Source of the DNA: Serinus canaria
Lineage: Eukaryota > Chordata > Aves > Passeriformes > Fringillidae
Assembly (NCBI RefSeq): GCF_022539315.1
Contig: NC_066315.1
Coordinates: forward strand, 89,506,990-89,570,989
Length of the DNA: 64,000 nucleotides
Direction: 5' to 3'
In this document: piece by piece, positions 36,661 through 49,420 of the stretch
Numbering within the stretch: the stretch's first letter is position 1
Layout of the letters: each line of letters starts with the position of its first letter
Program-made: the position numbers and the translations under genes
The notes under the pieces: generated by a model
Told to the model about the DNA's origin: nothing
Database searches by the model: none
What the model saw: the letters and a program-made list of their open reading frames with translations, nothing else

Positions 36661-38765
36661 CTGATAAATAAAATTCTGAAGAGAAAATTATTTAGCATCA
36701 TTCACCTTCTCCTACAGAGGCTTCACACAGTCCTTCTTGGGTGCTTGTCACCTGCAGGATAGGGGCTGACTTCCAAACAATAACAACATTTTCCTGGCTT
36801 TTATTGTAAAGCTGGAAATAGTGTGTTGTAAATGACATACAAATATGTGCTGCCCTAGCAACTGAGAAAAGCTCCCCATTTCGAACTGCCAACTACACTG
36901 TGGATAAACCAGTGCTCCAACAGTAATTTTTAACATGTCCATCTGTCTAAGGTTTCAGGATTAATTTCTATGAATATATTTTGATATTTCAGTATAACAC
37001 AACTATGAAGAAATAAAGGTCAGCAGTAAAAAATAGAGCTCAGAAAAACCTTAATCTACAATGCTGTTGTCAGGTTTCATCAGACTAGAGAGCACAGCCC
37101 ATGTTGCAGTAGCTCAGCCTCACGATTTCAGTAATGTGAGAGGATCTCAAGACAGGTGACAGTGTACAGAGGTCCCAGACTCCATTTTGCAATTCCTCTC
37201 TCTAGAATTAAATTGGTGAATGAGGTAAAGAAAGAAAGTTTAGTCCGGCGAGCTTAAAACAAGAAACTTCTTCCTCTGCTTCATGACTCTAGGATTTTTA
37301 CTGGGTCTGGCTACAGGAATCCTAGGAACACTATACAGCAAAAAGGAATGTCAAACATGGAAAGTATATTATTATAAACAACTGCCATTGTTGTTCTAAA
37401 ATCTGATATCTGCATGTCAAAACAATTCCTAGTTTTGAGCCACATTTGAAGTAAAATTCAGGTATGCTCACACAGTTTTTTACTTGCAGTGCTGCAAGTT
37501 CAACTAGAACATTGTGAGATTTCCACAATAATTTTTTGAAAGAGTTCAACATTGACCTGTTATTCTACTGTGGGCAACCCTCAATACTGTATCCAAGAAA
37601 AGTCAGAGAAATCAGTCTGAGGTTTAGTACAACTGCATTTCAGTAGTGTGTTTTGACTGAAATTTTCAGTGATGTCACAGAGATAAAAAACCTGATGTAT
37701 GGACAGACAGCACTTTGCAAGTTTTGTGACCTGATTATTGTGATGTGTTTGCATGGACACATATTTTCTTGGGATAGAGGCTGCAAAAAGTGAATCTTCA
37801 CAAAATACTGTAGATCCTTAAAAATCCATGAATTGTCAAAGTCCAAATATTTCATTTACGATTCAATTGACACCTTGATATCAAATAGATATACTGCCAG
37901 GATGTGTTCCTTTAGGCAAAATGATTATCAGTCTTCCTTAATTGACAGCAATTTAATAATAACACCAACATGAATTATTAATTTCTAACATTACTATAAA
38001 TACATTGAAAATTTCTTGTCAACCCTTGCCTAGATGGCCATAAATGAAACTTCCCCCAGATAAGCTATAGTTCTTAAGCTATTATTTTTCTCTGAAAAAT
38101 GAAAATGGATGAAAAGCATTGACTTAGCAAATCTTCTATATTTTATTCATTATTCAATAGTTTGTGCATGCTTAAATCCTTATAATAATTTTGGTTTTTT
38201 CCTTAGTATTTATAGTATCTATATTTGATATGCACAAAAGCAAATTCCTACTTCTCACCTTCTATAATGAGAATAGTTCTTTCTTTCCCACACTAACTTA
38301 TGGGATTCTGTATTATAAAATAATTTTAATTTTAAATATAAAAAGGGAACAAAAAGGCAAGAAAATATCTGTCTTGAGGATGTCTTAGCCTACTAATTTT
38401 CTAGTTTCTCAAGCTAGTTTTTATTCCCTAGTTTCTGTAAAAAATGAACATGTACAAGAATGGCCAAATCAAAATACCAAGTAGATCAAAAGAGGTGGTG
38501 TGTTATTTTAACTGTAAGGCCTTTAACAGACAAAACCTAATCTCTATGCAAGTTCATTAGAGTATGAGCAAACAGAAAAAAACAACAATGAAAACTGTTT
38601 TTAACCATCTAAACCATTATTTTGAATTCTAACTTGATATATCGACATTATTTCCCTCATTATACAAAAATGAGCAACATATTATTTCATATCTCAGAAC
38701 ATTCTAGATTTTCAGGGAAGGGGAGCAAAGCTGAAAAACCTTAGGCAACAAACTCAGCCTTAAGC
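36661..38765. other. Unique AT-rich DNA
   Basis: No gene or repeat recognised. Short frames on the minus strand only (for example 36698-36892, 37331-37552), with no domains. Confidence 0.5.
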
Positions 38766-38781
38766 AAAAAAAAAAAAAAAA
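38766..38781 (+). repeat. A16 homopolymer
   Basis: Sixteen A residues with no retroposon body upstream. Confidence 0.95.
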
Positions 38782-39692
38782 TTCCTGCCACTCTCCTGCT
38801 TGAGTGGCCCTTGAGAAATCCTTGAATAAACAGTTTTTTTCTCCTATTATACACAATATTTCCTTCCTTCCCAATCTCAATTTGCATTACATACTTTTGA
38901 CTGAAGGCAATAACAACAATACCAGGAAAAGAAACAAGTGTCAAAGGACATCTAGATAGCAACCTCTCAATGGTTGAAATCCTCCAAACAAAGTGTAACT
39001 TGGAAATGTAACTAGTACCATACCATAAGGCAAGCTAGTTCAAGATATCAGTTGAAGTGAAGATATTTGGTATCTTGTTGAAAATTTCCAGTGGCTAGAA
39101 TTTCCTCTGCAGTGAAGTAGTATTTTTGACAGGACGACATAGCTTATGAGTTATTCTAACCCACTTTTGGAACATTCTTAGTTGCAGAAACTTAATAAAT
39201 AGTTTTTAGCCATTAAATATGTACTTCTTCCATAAATTAATTATTAATCAAAATGGAAATATATGTAATAAAATGAAAGAAATCAGCGTAAGGGAAACAC
39301 AAGGAAAGTTGTAATTGTTGTTGCAAAACATAGAAAACAGATTATATGCTTTCAGTAATTAACAGGAAGGAATTATGTCAAAATTAGAAAAATGAGATAA
39401 GCCAGCAGGGCAGGACAATTCTGGATGGCAGCTAATTCACCTGGGATGACCTCAGGAAGTAACTAACATACCTGTAGAAAAGAGACAATTAAAATTCACT
39501 TTTAGGTAAATACTTAAACATAGTCTATGTGTATATTGAGTGTAAGGACTTAATAAGCATTGCACAGCTAGGATCAAAAATCTCTGTCATCACAAATTTC
39601 CTTCTTCCTTTTCAATCTTAGGTCAGCCTACCATTTCCAAAATCCTCTTACCTTCTTAAAGCATTAGCATTTTTCTATTTCCCCTTTTTGCC
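38782..39692. other. Unique DNA
   Basis: Nothing recognised. Confidence 0.5.
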
Positions 39693-39773
39693 CTGGTGTT
39701 ATTTTGTTGTTGTTTTGGTTTGTTTTTTGTGGGGTTTTTTTGTTTGGTTGGTTTGTTGGTTTTGTTTTTTTTC
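39693..39773 (+). repeat. G/T-rich low-complexity tract
   Basis: About 80 bp of TTTTGTTGTTGTTTTGG, GTGGGG and TTTGGTTGGTTTGTTGG words, closely similar in composition to 3471-3563. There is no clean tandem period. Confidence 0.92.
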
Positions 39774-40417
39774 ATTTTTCTAATTTTCCAGCTACTTCCT
39801 ATTCATACCTCCTATACACTAAGGTCTCCTCCAGGAAATAAATTCTTATAATGCAGTTGGGTAGGGAAAAGACTATATGCAGGAGCTGAAAGAGGATGTT
39901 TTCAGTCTGTGCAATGTTAGGTTTTAATGTTTGTTGTCTAAAGTCATTTTGTCAGTCCAAAATGAAGAAAACACCATCAAAACAGCAATCTTCCTAACTG
40001 CAATAGGTCATTAGAGCAAGTTTAATGTAAGTAAGCTTGAAGTATCACAGTCAGGGTGACACAGGAATGCTTAACAACATATTTCAATGCAAAATTGATT
40101 TATTCTATTTTGTTCCCAAATTACCTTTTCCAGAGTCAGTACTAGACAAGCTCCAGATCATGCTGTGCAGCAGCACAGCAGCTTAAGCTGTTACTGCCCC
40201 CCCAGACTGGTCTTCCCCAAACAACAAAGTCAGCAAAAGGGCAAAGCTGACCAAGGAAGTTTGGCTACTTAGCATCAACCCAGCACCACTGGTGATGGAA
40301 GCACTGAGATTTCTTGCTGATGCAGCTGAGCTGCAGACGCACATTACCATTTTAGTTTTCCCTTTTTTTCCCCCCCTCAAAACCGATGCCTATAAATTCA
40401 TAACAGGTCTTCCTTCA
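39774..40417. other. Unique DNA
   Basis: Nothing recognised beyond a short C-run/T-run (CCCTTTTTTTCCCCCCC, about 40360-40376). Confidence 0.5.
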
Positions 40418-40467
40418 ATTTTGTTAACTTTAGGGTTTCATAACAGAAACCCTAAAGTTAACAAAAT
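40418..40467. repeat. Perfect inverted repeat, 22-bp stem, 6-nt loop
   Basis: The left arm (40418-40439, containing GTTAACTTTAGGG) and the right arm (40446-40467, containing CCCTAAAGTTAAC) are exact reverse complements over 22 bp, separated only by ATAACA. The stem includes a GTTAAC palindrome and one telomere-like TTTAGGG/CCCTAAA word per arm, but no tandem telomere repeat. RNA from either strand would fold into a 50-nt hairpin, shorter than a typical animal pre-miRNA. No transposon ends or target-site duplication are evident. Confidence 0.97.
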
Positions 40468-43400
40468 GGTCTTTGAGAAGAAATTTTCAGACTGCACAGC
40501 ATTCTGAAAAAGTACATCCATCGACTTTCAATATTATATCATCACTTTGAAGTCAGCTGGATGATGCTCACAAAAGGCCAAATGAACAAATGAGAGACTT
40601 GCCAAGATTTATTTTGGGTATTTATGCACTATTAAACAGGGTTACTATCACCTGCTTTCCAAGACATCATTTAGCTCTTTGCACAAGGTATAATAGTGAC
40701 AGTGAATGGGAAAACACAGGTTGTTTCTATCTCCGGATTTATCTCTGTTTAATTCAACTTTGTTTTGCTCTTCAGACAAAGTGATAACTTCAAGGGAAAT
40801 GACCAGAGCTTTTTGGAGCACTATAATGCCATCTCAAAGAATCATCTATCAGACCTTGGCATGTCTCCTCTCCTGTATTCTCTCCTGAATTCAGCAGGAG
40901 GCTTCCAATATGACAACTGATCTACTAGACTTCCTACTAAACAAGCCAGAGCTTTATCTTGGATAAGCCACTTTAAAGGTAGCTGTGAGGAGCCTGCCAG
41001 CCATGAGCTGCATGCAGATGAAAGTGAATAATGCAACATGCAGCATGCAGCAATATTCTGCCAGTACTGATTCCATCTACACAACAAATACTCATCATGT
41101 GCACATAGACGGCAACGGAATCAATTATAATCTTTCAAGAAGGGTAAAAACAAAGACTTTTGTTTTCAAAGCAAATGTCACCAAAACAGTTAAAAAAGAC
41201 AAAAGCCAGATAAAAATATGAATAGAAAAGGTCTCTTGATTGCTCTTCTCATCGTAAACTGCATCGTGAGGGTTTTTTCTCCCGTTTGAAGGGTCAGAAT
41301 AAAAAGTCTGAAGTAAAAATCATGTTTAAGTTTTCATCTTTGAAAGGATCTACTCTTGGAAAGAAAAAAAGCTGATAATATTTTAACATGTAGGGATCAA
41401 ACTAACAGTGCCACTCACCATCAGAAAGTAAAATGCATTTGAAGCATGTTATTTTCAAACTTTCTTGTCCTAAAGAATAACAAGCTTTCTAGTGTAGCTA
41501 GGGAAAGTAAATATACAATTATAAAACCACAGAAATGTCAGATGACTCCTTTCTGGTGGGCAAAAATAACCCATTAGGCAACATTTACTGCTTTATCCTT
41601 ATTTCTGAAAGGAAGTCGCTTCAACATAGAGCGGCAGTACATCTTCTGCCACTTAATACATTTGATAATTCAGACACAGAATACACATATAAAGTATGCA
41701 TTTAATCTGCACTCCCAGGGAATAAAACATAGTTACAGAATGAACAAACCTCTAAAACCTACCAAATTAAAACAAGGAGATACACCTTGAGTCTCACAAT
41801 CTTTTTCATTATGTAGTGCATTAAGTGGTGTTGCAAATTGTTTATACCCAAGACAAAACCACACTGTGTTTTTTTCTTCAATCTTTCATTCTCACTTACC
41901 TACATAGATTAAAACAAGCAAGCAGTCATATGCCAGGACATGTCCTCCCTGCTCCCAGAGCAGGTTCTGCAGCAGCAGAATAGCACCCCCTTTGGCTCCT
42001 GGAAGGAATTAAAAGGTGCTCCTTCTGAGGGAACCCAGACCACACACAGGTTGGCGCTTATTTGAAGATCTTCTCACCCACCATGGTCTTGTCCATCTTA
42101 GACTGAAAGAAAAAGTATTGTAGTCGTGTTTGGATACTGCTAGTTGCTAATTTTAATTCAGAGTGGAACTGAATAGTCAAGCTGGTGTTTTACTCGCCTA
42201 TTTACAGGCAGCCAACTGACCATTACACAATTTTAATCTAAATAGAAGACACCAAAATATATATTCTGTGTTCTATTACTATTGTCATCATTGTGCACAA
42301 CGTTTATTAATGGGACTGTGAAGGTATGAATGTCCTTTGCACAGTTTAGCACAAGGCTGAACTTAGTTATTGATGAAATGTTGCATTGCTGTGAGAAAAA
42401 AAAAGGAGAAGTTGGACAAGCTTGAACTTGAAATAGCTGTTTTCCTCAGTTTCAGTGGGATTTCTGGAGTCCACCAGAAAAGACATGGCTGTGAATCGTA
42501 GTCTTACAATATGAAAATTAAAAGTCATAAAGAGTAGAGCAGACATGTATATTGAAAAATGCCTTTCATTATGATGTTTTCCTCTGACCATCATTATATT
42601 TTCCTACGCCTTAACAAGAGTCACAGAAATACATGAAGTAAAACAAATTCATGATGAGGAAGTGGAGGGAAATGAGTGAATTTTGCTGTTCACAACTGCA
42701 AACAGCAGTCTTCCCTCCCTATTCAGTGCCTCTCTGGAATGGAAAAATCTGTCTCTAATTTTCCACTTACCCTTAGTGGTAGATTAGAAAACATTCCCAA
42801 GTGGAATTGTAAATCTTTGACCACACTCCTTAAGAAAGCGAGAAAGTGAAGACTTTTGGTTCCTTTCAGAAATGAGTTGCACAAGTTTATAGTGAAGAGA
42901 ATTGATTCTGTCACATTCGAGTATGTGCTTAATCTAGAGTAGTTAAAGATTGTGTAAGAGGAATTAGCAAATTTCAATATAATGATAAGCATGAGTTCTT
43001 AAATGGATCAAATGCTCAGCTTCATGAAATGATTTTGTAGGCTATAGCTTGTTAGCACTGCCAAAAGGCTGCTTCTTTTCTCAAAGGCATCACACACCCT
43101 CACATGCTCCCCTTTCAGCAGAAAATTATCAGATTTTCTTGCACATAAGGAAGGGTCACTGTGCAATTTCCTTTTACTATAATTTGAAATACCGCAAATA
43201 TAATTTCTCATCATACTCTAGGGAACACAACAGTTTTGGCAAAATGCAAAGAAAAAGTAGTGTTGAAAAAGAAAGTAAAGAAACCCACACATTATTTCTG
43301 CAAAGTATTTTAGTGTTTCCTCCTAGAAAGTCAGTAATTATCACCAGGCTAACTTGAGATATTTGGATTTTATTGAGAGAAACAAAATTGTGCAAATATA

Positions 43401-46400
43401 TGCCCGGAGAATATTTTGAGTCAAAATGTTTTGACATTCTTCCAAAACCTACATATTTCACTTTGGAATCATAGCTTCCATACATTAAATTTTCTTTGCT
43501 TGTTTGCTGAAGCATGAGAACTACAATTTTAAATATCAAGTTAGCACTATGCATAGAATTTAATAACACTAATTCATAAGAAGGCTAGCCAAACTTAAAA
43601 GTCAGTTATCTATTTTTGAGTGTCTGTCCTGAAAGACATAAATACTGTGTTTCAAAAACACTCTACAAATAATCAGAGGTTGTTCATTGTAAATTATTTC
43701 CAAATATTTACTCAAGAGATAGCTAGTTATCCTAGGATGCTGTAGCTCACTATTTTTAGTGAGAATATCACTCCAGTGACTACAACAATCAGAATTCTCC
43801 TGTCTGTGCTGTTGGCTATCCAGCAAAAACAGCATTTTCAGAAGGTTAAAACAAAGGGAAGGTACTGTCCAGCAAATATGGCCAAGTATGAAACTGGAGG
43901 ACAGGCTGCCCTGTTCGTATTTCTTGTGCTTCTTAAACAAGGATGGTCATGGAACAAAGTCAGATATTTGTGGATGTAAATACGTTGGGAATTTTGTGTC
44001 TTTTGAACACACGAGAGAGCTTTATAAAATGTTGATGTAGCTCATCCTGTTTAAGACAGATAAATGCTGTCTGCTAGTTGGGCATTCAAATATTCAGAAT
44101 GCCTTTTCTCAGCAGTCATGTTTATTACTTTTCCAACACTTTTGTTATGGGGCTGTGAAATAGTTTTGTTTCTTAGAGTTGCAGCATTGTTTCTGGAAAA
44201 AATAATCTTGCATTTTTCCACAATGTACCCTACATACAAGGTACAAAAATGCAATCTGTGTCCTATTGATAAGAAGGGAGAGCTCTGTGTTATTCCCTCC
44301 TGCCCTGGTCACTTCCAAAGTTAAAACTGGGAACACACTGCAACTCCTCTCCTGCCTATTTGTGAATATCTTGCTAAGAGAATCAGGAAAACCAAAGGAT
44401 TGTTGCATGGTTAGGTCTTAATATGAAGAAATGCACCAAGAAACTAAAACAAAGCATGTCACAGAATAAACTTCTCTGGTATCATCATCATCAGTACCGG
44501 GTGAGCAAACGGACCGCTGCCCTGCTGCAGGATCCTCCAAATCCAGGCTTATTTTGCACACATTCCCAGAGTCGGAATGATGTTCATTATACATATCTTT
44601 TTGCTTTGTAATGCTGCTGGAGGCATCTGCAATGATTAAATTCTGTCATATCTGCCAACATTTGCTTAAAACAGGAGATTAAGTGGGCTTCTGGAATAGT
44701 TCGGCAATAATCTTGCCTGTTAATTTGTGAGAACTTTCAGGCACCACAAGTTTTTCTGGCTTGAATGGCTTTGCATCATTGATCCTTACATACAATATGC
44801 AGTAAAAACAGCAAGAATTCTAACTATTCCATCCAGAATGGTTCTGTCCAGAAACCTCTCTCTGTGGAGGACAGCTGAAGTGCTAATGACACATATTACC
44901 TTTATTTGTACTTTATCTTATGCTTCTACTAATTCTTGTGATTTGTTTTGTTTGTTGCATCTCCTGCCAAGAATACTGGCTCACAATACCTCAGGATTCT
45001 CCTTGCTCAGTAATTTGTACAGTAGTTTGAGTAATTCTAGAAGACATTTAGACCTTCTTCATAACATTCAAACTTTCAAACAGAACCCAAAACCTTGCAA
45101 AAACATGCTTCAGAGTTGTAGTCAAAAAGAACATAACACTACCATAAGCCTGTATATGAGAACTGAGAGCAAAGCCAACAATAATGACAAAGAGCTTCCC
45201 AGTAATATGGTGCCAATATTTTTCTTGATGCAATCACACATAACCCCTGGGTCCCAGAATTATGTTCCATTTCCGTTACTCCTGCTTTACATCTTTGTAT
45301 GGGACAGTTAGTCAATGGTCTATAAACTATTAAAATGATAGAAAGTCAAACGTTTGGGAAATAAATAGCACCTCACAGTGAAGATGACTGATTTTTCTGC
45401 AAGCTTTCAGGAGTTGCCAAGTCCTTTTGGATCTAACTGAACTCTTTAATTAGTGGAGGTATGTTATTAAAATTCTAAACTTCCTTTTTTGCATCCCTTC
45501 TTGCTTCAGATCAATGTGGGACAGGAGGAACACTGCCTATAGTATCCAAGATGCATTTGCCCCCTACCTCAATCAATACATCAACATGTTCTGTTTTGTT
45601 GTCTTTCTTTCCTAAAAAAATCCTGTGTGTGAGGTTTTTATGGCTGTGGCTGAGTTTTGCAGAAAATATTTCATCCTGCTGTGTTTCAGGATGACAGCAC
45701 CAGTTTCACCCTGCCCACAAACACATTGTACAGAGCACTGCAAAAGAGGAGAGTGGGGAAGGGCACTATACACCTCATGATGGGCAGCAGTTTCATCTCC
45801 AAAAAGAAAAATCAGTGTTTTGAAATCCTTCTCTGAAGTGAGAAACCCTTTGTTCTGGATATAAGAAAGAAAGCAGTGGTGGTGCACAAACCATGCCTCA
45901 CCCAGAGGCCACTCTCCTCTCCAAAGGCTCCCTCTGCAATGCTCTGTGTGCCTGACTATGGTCACAATCTCTCCTCACCCACCCCAGTGAGAACACAGAC
46001 CCACTCTGCTGCTTACCTATGGGATTTTATGGTCTTACGTGACACAGACAGTTTTAGAAATGCAGGATAAAATACTCAGAGCTTCCTTTTCATGTCTCCT
46101 TCCTTTGCAACATGTTTTCTTTAGTAACAGACAGAGTACAGAAGGATGGCAGATCAGATAGGAGAGCCAGGTGATCCCCCAGCTGATGAGGGGGTTTGGG
46201 CTGTCATTGCAGGCACCAGTGAGTGGTTGAATGCCTGGCATTTCAGAAAGAAGCCTGACTCTTATTTTCTCTCCTTGTATTTGAAGGAACTTCACAGTAC
46301 TTGACAGGTCTTAAAACTGTGCATATCTGCTGCCATGTAAGAAGCTTGCCTCTAATTTAGAAAGGTACAGTAGATAAATATTACCTCTGTAGGGCTTACT

Positions 46401-46812
46401 AAAAGTCTTTCTTAAATCAACAGCTATGCAGTGTAGTTAGAACTATATGCATGCAGAGCAATTTTAGGTTTTTTTGACATCTTCACAAAGCCAGTGGTGG
46501 ATACCCATTTTCAGACTCTGAGAATGATTACATGATATCTTGGCAGGCCAAGATGACAGTATGCAGCTGGTAAGCTGTTTCTAGCTGTCATAATAGGTAG
46601 TGTTTGAAAAGGAAAAAACAAAGGCTTACTTTAATGAGGCCTACAGCAGCAGCAAACTGAAGTTATAAACACATTTGCTGCTATTTTGAAATTTTCAGTG
46701 AACTTTTCTCTTACTTCACATTCCTTTTTTAAACACATTTTGCTGTCTGCCTTTATAACTTCAGCCACTGCTGTGTGCCGTCTTGTGTAAAACTTGCTCA
46801 GAGAGATTTAAG
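40468..46812. other. Unique AT-rich DNA, no gene recognised
   Basis: About 6.3 kb. It holds the longest open frame of the window (44727-45311 plus, 194 codons from a GTG, with the first ATG well inside). That frame has no recognisable domain, a composition like translated AT-rich noncoding DNA, and an overlapping minus frame, so I do not call it. 41940-42080 is a small GC-richer patch. No repeat family is seen. Confidence 0.5.
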
Positions 46813-46855
46813 GGGTATTTTTGTTTGTTTGTTTTTGGGGTGTTCTTTTTTATCT
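46813..46855 (+). repeat. (TTTG)n-like G/T tract
   Basis: GGGGTATTTTTGTTTGTTTG followed by TTTTTGGGGTG. It is the same class as the other G/T-rich tracts in the window. Confidence 0.85.
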
Positions 46856-46899
46856 TTATCCCATGTCTCCTTTGAATTTTTCCTTGAAGAAAGAAACTG

Positions 46900-47600
46900 T
46901 TTCCTCTAAATACAACCATTTGGTTGAGTGTAAAAGTGTTAATTGGGGCATTTATTTACTCTGCCGAAATAAATTCCACAGTGATTCTACACAGAGCTTC
47001 AGCAAATCCAGTATTTTTTTCTTCTGAAAGCCTATGCAGGTGGCGTCAGTACTGGATATTCTGTTTACAAATCATTAATGAAGTGATTGTGGCTTTTTTC
47101 ATTTGCTCACACTTTTGAACTGCTCAGAGCGACACATTCCTAAATAGGGAACACAAGAGTAGAGAGAAGCACACAATAGCCTTATTATGGGGGCCACACA
47201 AACACTGGTAGTGCTCAGGGTTTATATTAACCCAATCAATTAAAGATGTACGGAAAGAGTTCAGCTAGTAGGGGACTGGGAAAAAACGGTGCACAGCAAT
47301 GAGTTGCTAGGCATGCTAATCTGGACTCTGAAATTTTCGCTTAGCGCTATATCTGAGCTTTCTTCCTGCACAATAAAAGGTCCCTTTCAAAGCTGAGAGT
47401 CCTTAGCAGTGCAACCATTGGAAGTCACTGCATTCTCTGAATGAAATAAATGCCTTGCTTTAATTTCTATAAGGCTTGTGTAAATTTCCTTCAGTACTAA
47501 ACCATTAGAATTCCGAAGGAAAAATGCATATATTAGGCTATACTGTATCCCTATTGTGCGCTAAACATCAACTCATGCTACTGATATGGAGTTTAAAAGC
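46900..47600. promoter_or_regulatory. Candidate conserved noncoding element with a consensus CArG box
   Basis: Repeat-free DNA with a dense set of factor-like words. CCTAAATAGG (47139-47148) fits the SRF CArG consensus CC(A/T)6GG exactly. Nearby are GTTGCTAGGCATGCTAAT (X-box half-site plus octamer-like) and ATCATTAATGAAGTGATTG (homeodomain-like). I cannot test conservation, and short motifs occur by chance, so this is only a candidate regulatory region. Confidence 0.28.
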
Positions 47601-48966
47601 TTAAATAAAGTGCGGAGCTCCTGCTGGGCAAACAAGCTGAACTGGCCCAATGAAGTAACCTTTTTGTTAAGAATTCTCATTTGAATAAACAGCATGGTAG
47701 GACTGCTGAATGCAGATGGCTTGAGTGTTTGGGTTCTTCTAGAAGAAACAAGTCTTAGTAGTTTTACACTTTCATGAACAAAATCATATTTTATGAAGGA
47801 CAAGTGCCCCAGTTTCTCGCAGACTGCATGGCAGAAATGAAAGGAGTTTGTAGCTCACTGGTTCATTTTGAAGGCTTCATCAAGACAAAACAAATATACA
47901 GATTTTCTTCTGTAATTCTCATGTTGCATGTTTTTCTATGCAAACACAAATACAGACACTTGCATACAGAAAGATGTAGCTCTATAAGACATCTAAATTC
48001 TCCAAGCAGTAAATTAAATCCCTGTGCCCAGGTTTGGCTTTTTTTTTTAATGTTCTGCACTTAGCTGTGACACTTTCTGAACTGGACATAGCATCAAGAG
48101 CTATGAAAGACTCAACACAGCACAAAGCCTCCTTTAACATACATTCTTTACTTCAACTTTTATTGCATTCCCTCTAACTTGCTAGGTAGATATTTTCCCT
48201 TCTCACAGCAGAATGCTGGCCCTGTTTGCTTCCTTTGTCTCTGAAAATGCACAGGTGATGGGGAAAGCTACTGCTCATGCAAAGAGCTCATAGTGCCATC
48301 TAGAATGGAATATAACATCTGAGAGATACAAACATCAATTTGGGATGCTATTTAATGGGATGACATTGTGCAAATGGAATCGAGAGCTGACTGCCCTCAG
48401 CTGTCCAATAGATGCTGCATTCTCTGCATCTTTTATAGGAGGTGAATAAGTTATTAACTGCATCAACCAGCTATTTCTACAGGCTTCCCCCCCCGTACTG
48501 TAAGGACAGCTCTAACAGACAAATATGAAAGACTGAGAAACAAGGAAACAATAAAAATATCTGTCAGAAATCTATCTTCGAAAGGTCTGCTGACTACAGG
48601 AAATGTCTTGTATGGGAAAAAAAAGTAATTGGCAAAAATTAGGGAAAAGAGAGGGAAAATTGTCAAGGGTCAATTGGTCAGAATCAAGAGTAATCTGACT
48701 ACATTTACATGAGAAAATACTTCCTAGTTATCAACATCTAGGCGTTTTCATGTTGGAAAACAAGAATGAGCACTGTGCACCAAAGAGCACTGTGCACCAA
48801 ACCTCTTAAGACAGACCTTTCCTCTAACTGTTTTGTTGCCATTTGTTCCCATAAAGGTGAGGTAAATTTCTACCATGTTGTAAGAGCATTAATGTTTATG
48901 TATTTGCTATTATTCTGCTTTTCTCATAGCACTTTAAAGAGTACTGTAAGCCTATGTATTTGAACT
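47601..48966. other. Unique DNA
   Basis: Nothing recognised apart from an exact 17-bp tandem duplication at 48768-48801. Confidence 0.5.
48768..48801 (+). repeat. Exact 17-bp tandem duplication
   Basis: GAGCACTGTGCACCAAA twice without spacer (48768-48784, 48785-48801). Each copy carries the palindrome GTGCAC. Confidence 0.97.
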
Positions 48967-49339
48967 TGTCATGGCTTAACTCCAGCCAGTAACCAAGTAA
49001 CCACAGACCCACTTACTCACTTCCCCACAGCTGGAATCAGGGAGAGAATCAGAAGAGTAAAAGAGAAAACTCTTGGGTTGAGATAAAAACAATTAAATAG
49101 GGAAGCAAAAGCCACACAAATGCAGAGCAAAACAAGCAATACTTCCCATGGACAGGCAGATGTTCAGGTATCTCAAGGAAAGCAGGGCTGCATCATGTGT
49201 CACGGTGACTTGGAAAGACAAATGCCCACCCTTACTCATGCTCATTCCAAATGTCCTAACTCCTTCTTCCCCCCACTTTATATCCTGAGTGTCACAACAT
49301 TTGTCATAGAATATCCCTTTTGTCAGTAAGGGTCAGCTG
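48967..49339 (-). mobile_element. Avian ERVL-type LTR fragment (antisense)
   Basis: About 370 bp match, from memory, the reverse complement of a widespread bird endogenous-retrovirus LTR of the ERVL/ERV3 group. The LTR 3' end lies at 48967 (TGTCATGG on this strand, so the LTR ends in CA). Next comes the antisense of the GGCTGGAGTTAAGCC region, then the antisense TCTTGGGTTGAGATAAAAAC (about 49071-49090). Further on are CTTCCCATGGACAGGCAG, GGAAAGCAGGGCTGCATCA and a TTTATAT promoter-like region (about 49278), and 'ggaatatccctttggtcag'-like sequence to 49339. The 5' (U3) part is missing, replaced by CR1-like sequence. No retroviral internal region or second LTR is present, so it is a truncated solo LTR. 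Confidence 0.88.
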
Positions 49340-49420
49340 GACACTTTCCACTAGACGATGCTGCTCAAAGCCACATCTCATCTGGTCTTGTTTACATCCA
49401 ATAGGATGGACTTCTGATAG
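49340..49420 (-). mobile_element. CR1 fragment abutting the LTR
   Basis: ACACTTTCCACTAGACGATG followed by CTGCTCAAAGCC is the antisense of the CR1 3' UTR segment that also occurs in the copies at 21.2 kb and 22.7 kb. Similarity fades after about 49390, with a weak match to about 49420. The CR1 3' terminus is absent; LTR sequence stands where it should be, so the junction at about 49339/49340 is chimeric. Confidence 0.7.

Noticed and set aside
40418..40467. Interstitial telomere repeat (TTAGGG/CCCTAA)
   Set aside because: Only one TTTAGGG-type word per arm and no tandem units; it is part of the hairpin, not a telomere relic.
40418..40467. microRNA precursor
   Set aside because: Only 50 nt with a perfect stem and a 6-nt loop, too short for a canonical precursor, and neither arm matches a miRNA I know.
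44727..45311. Longest open frame in the window (194 codons, plus)
   Set aside because: Starts at GTG, has no recognisable domain or splice context, amino-acid composition fits AT-rich noncoding DNA, and a minus frame overlaps it.
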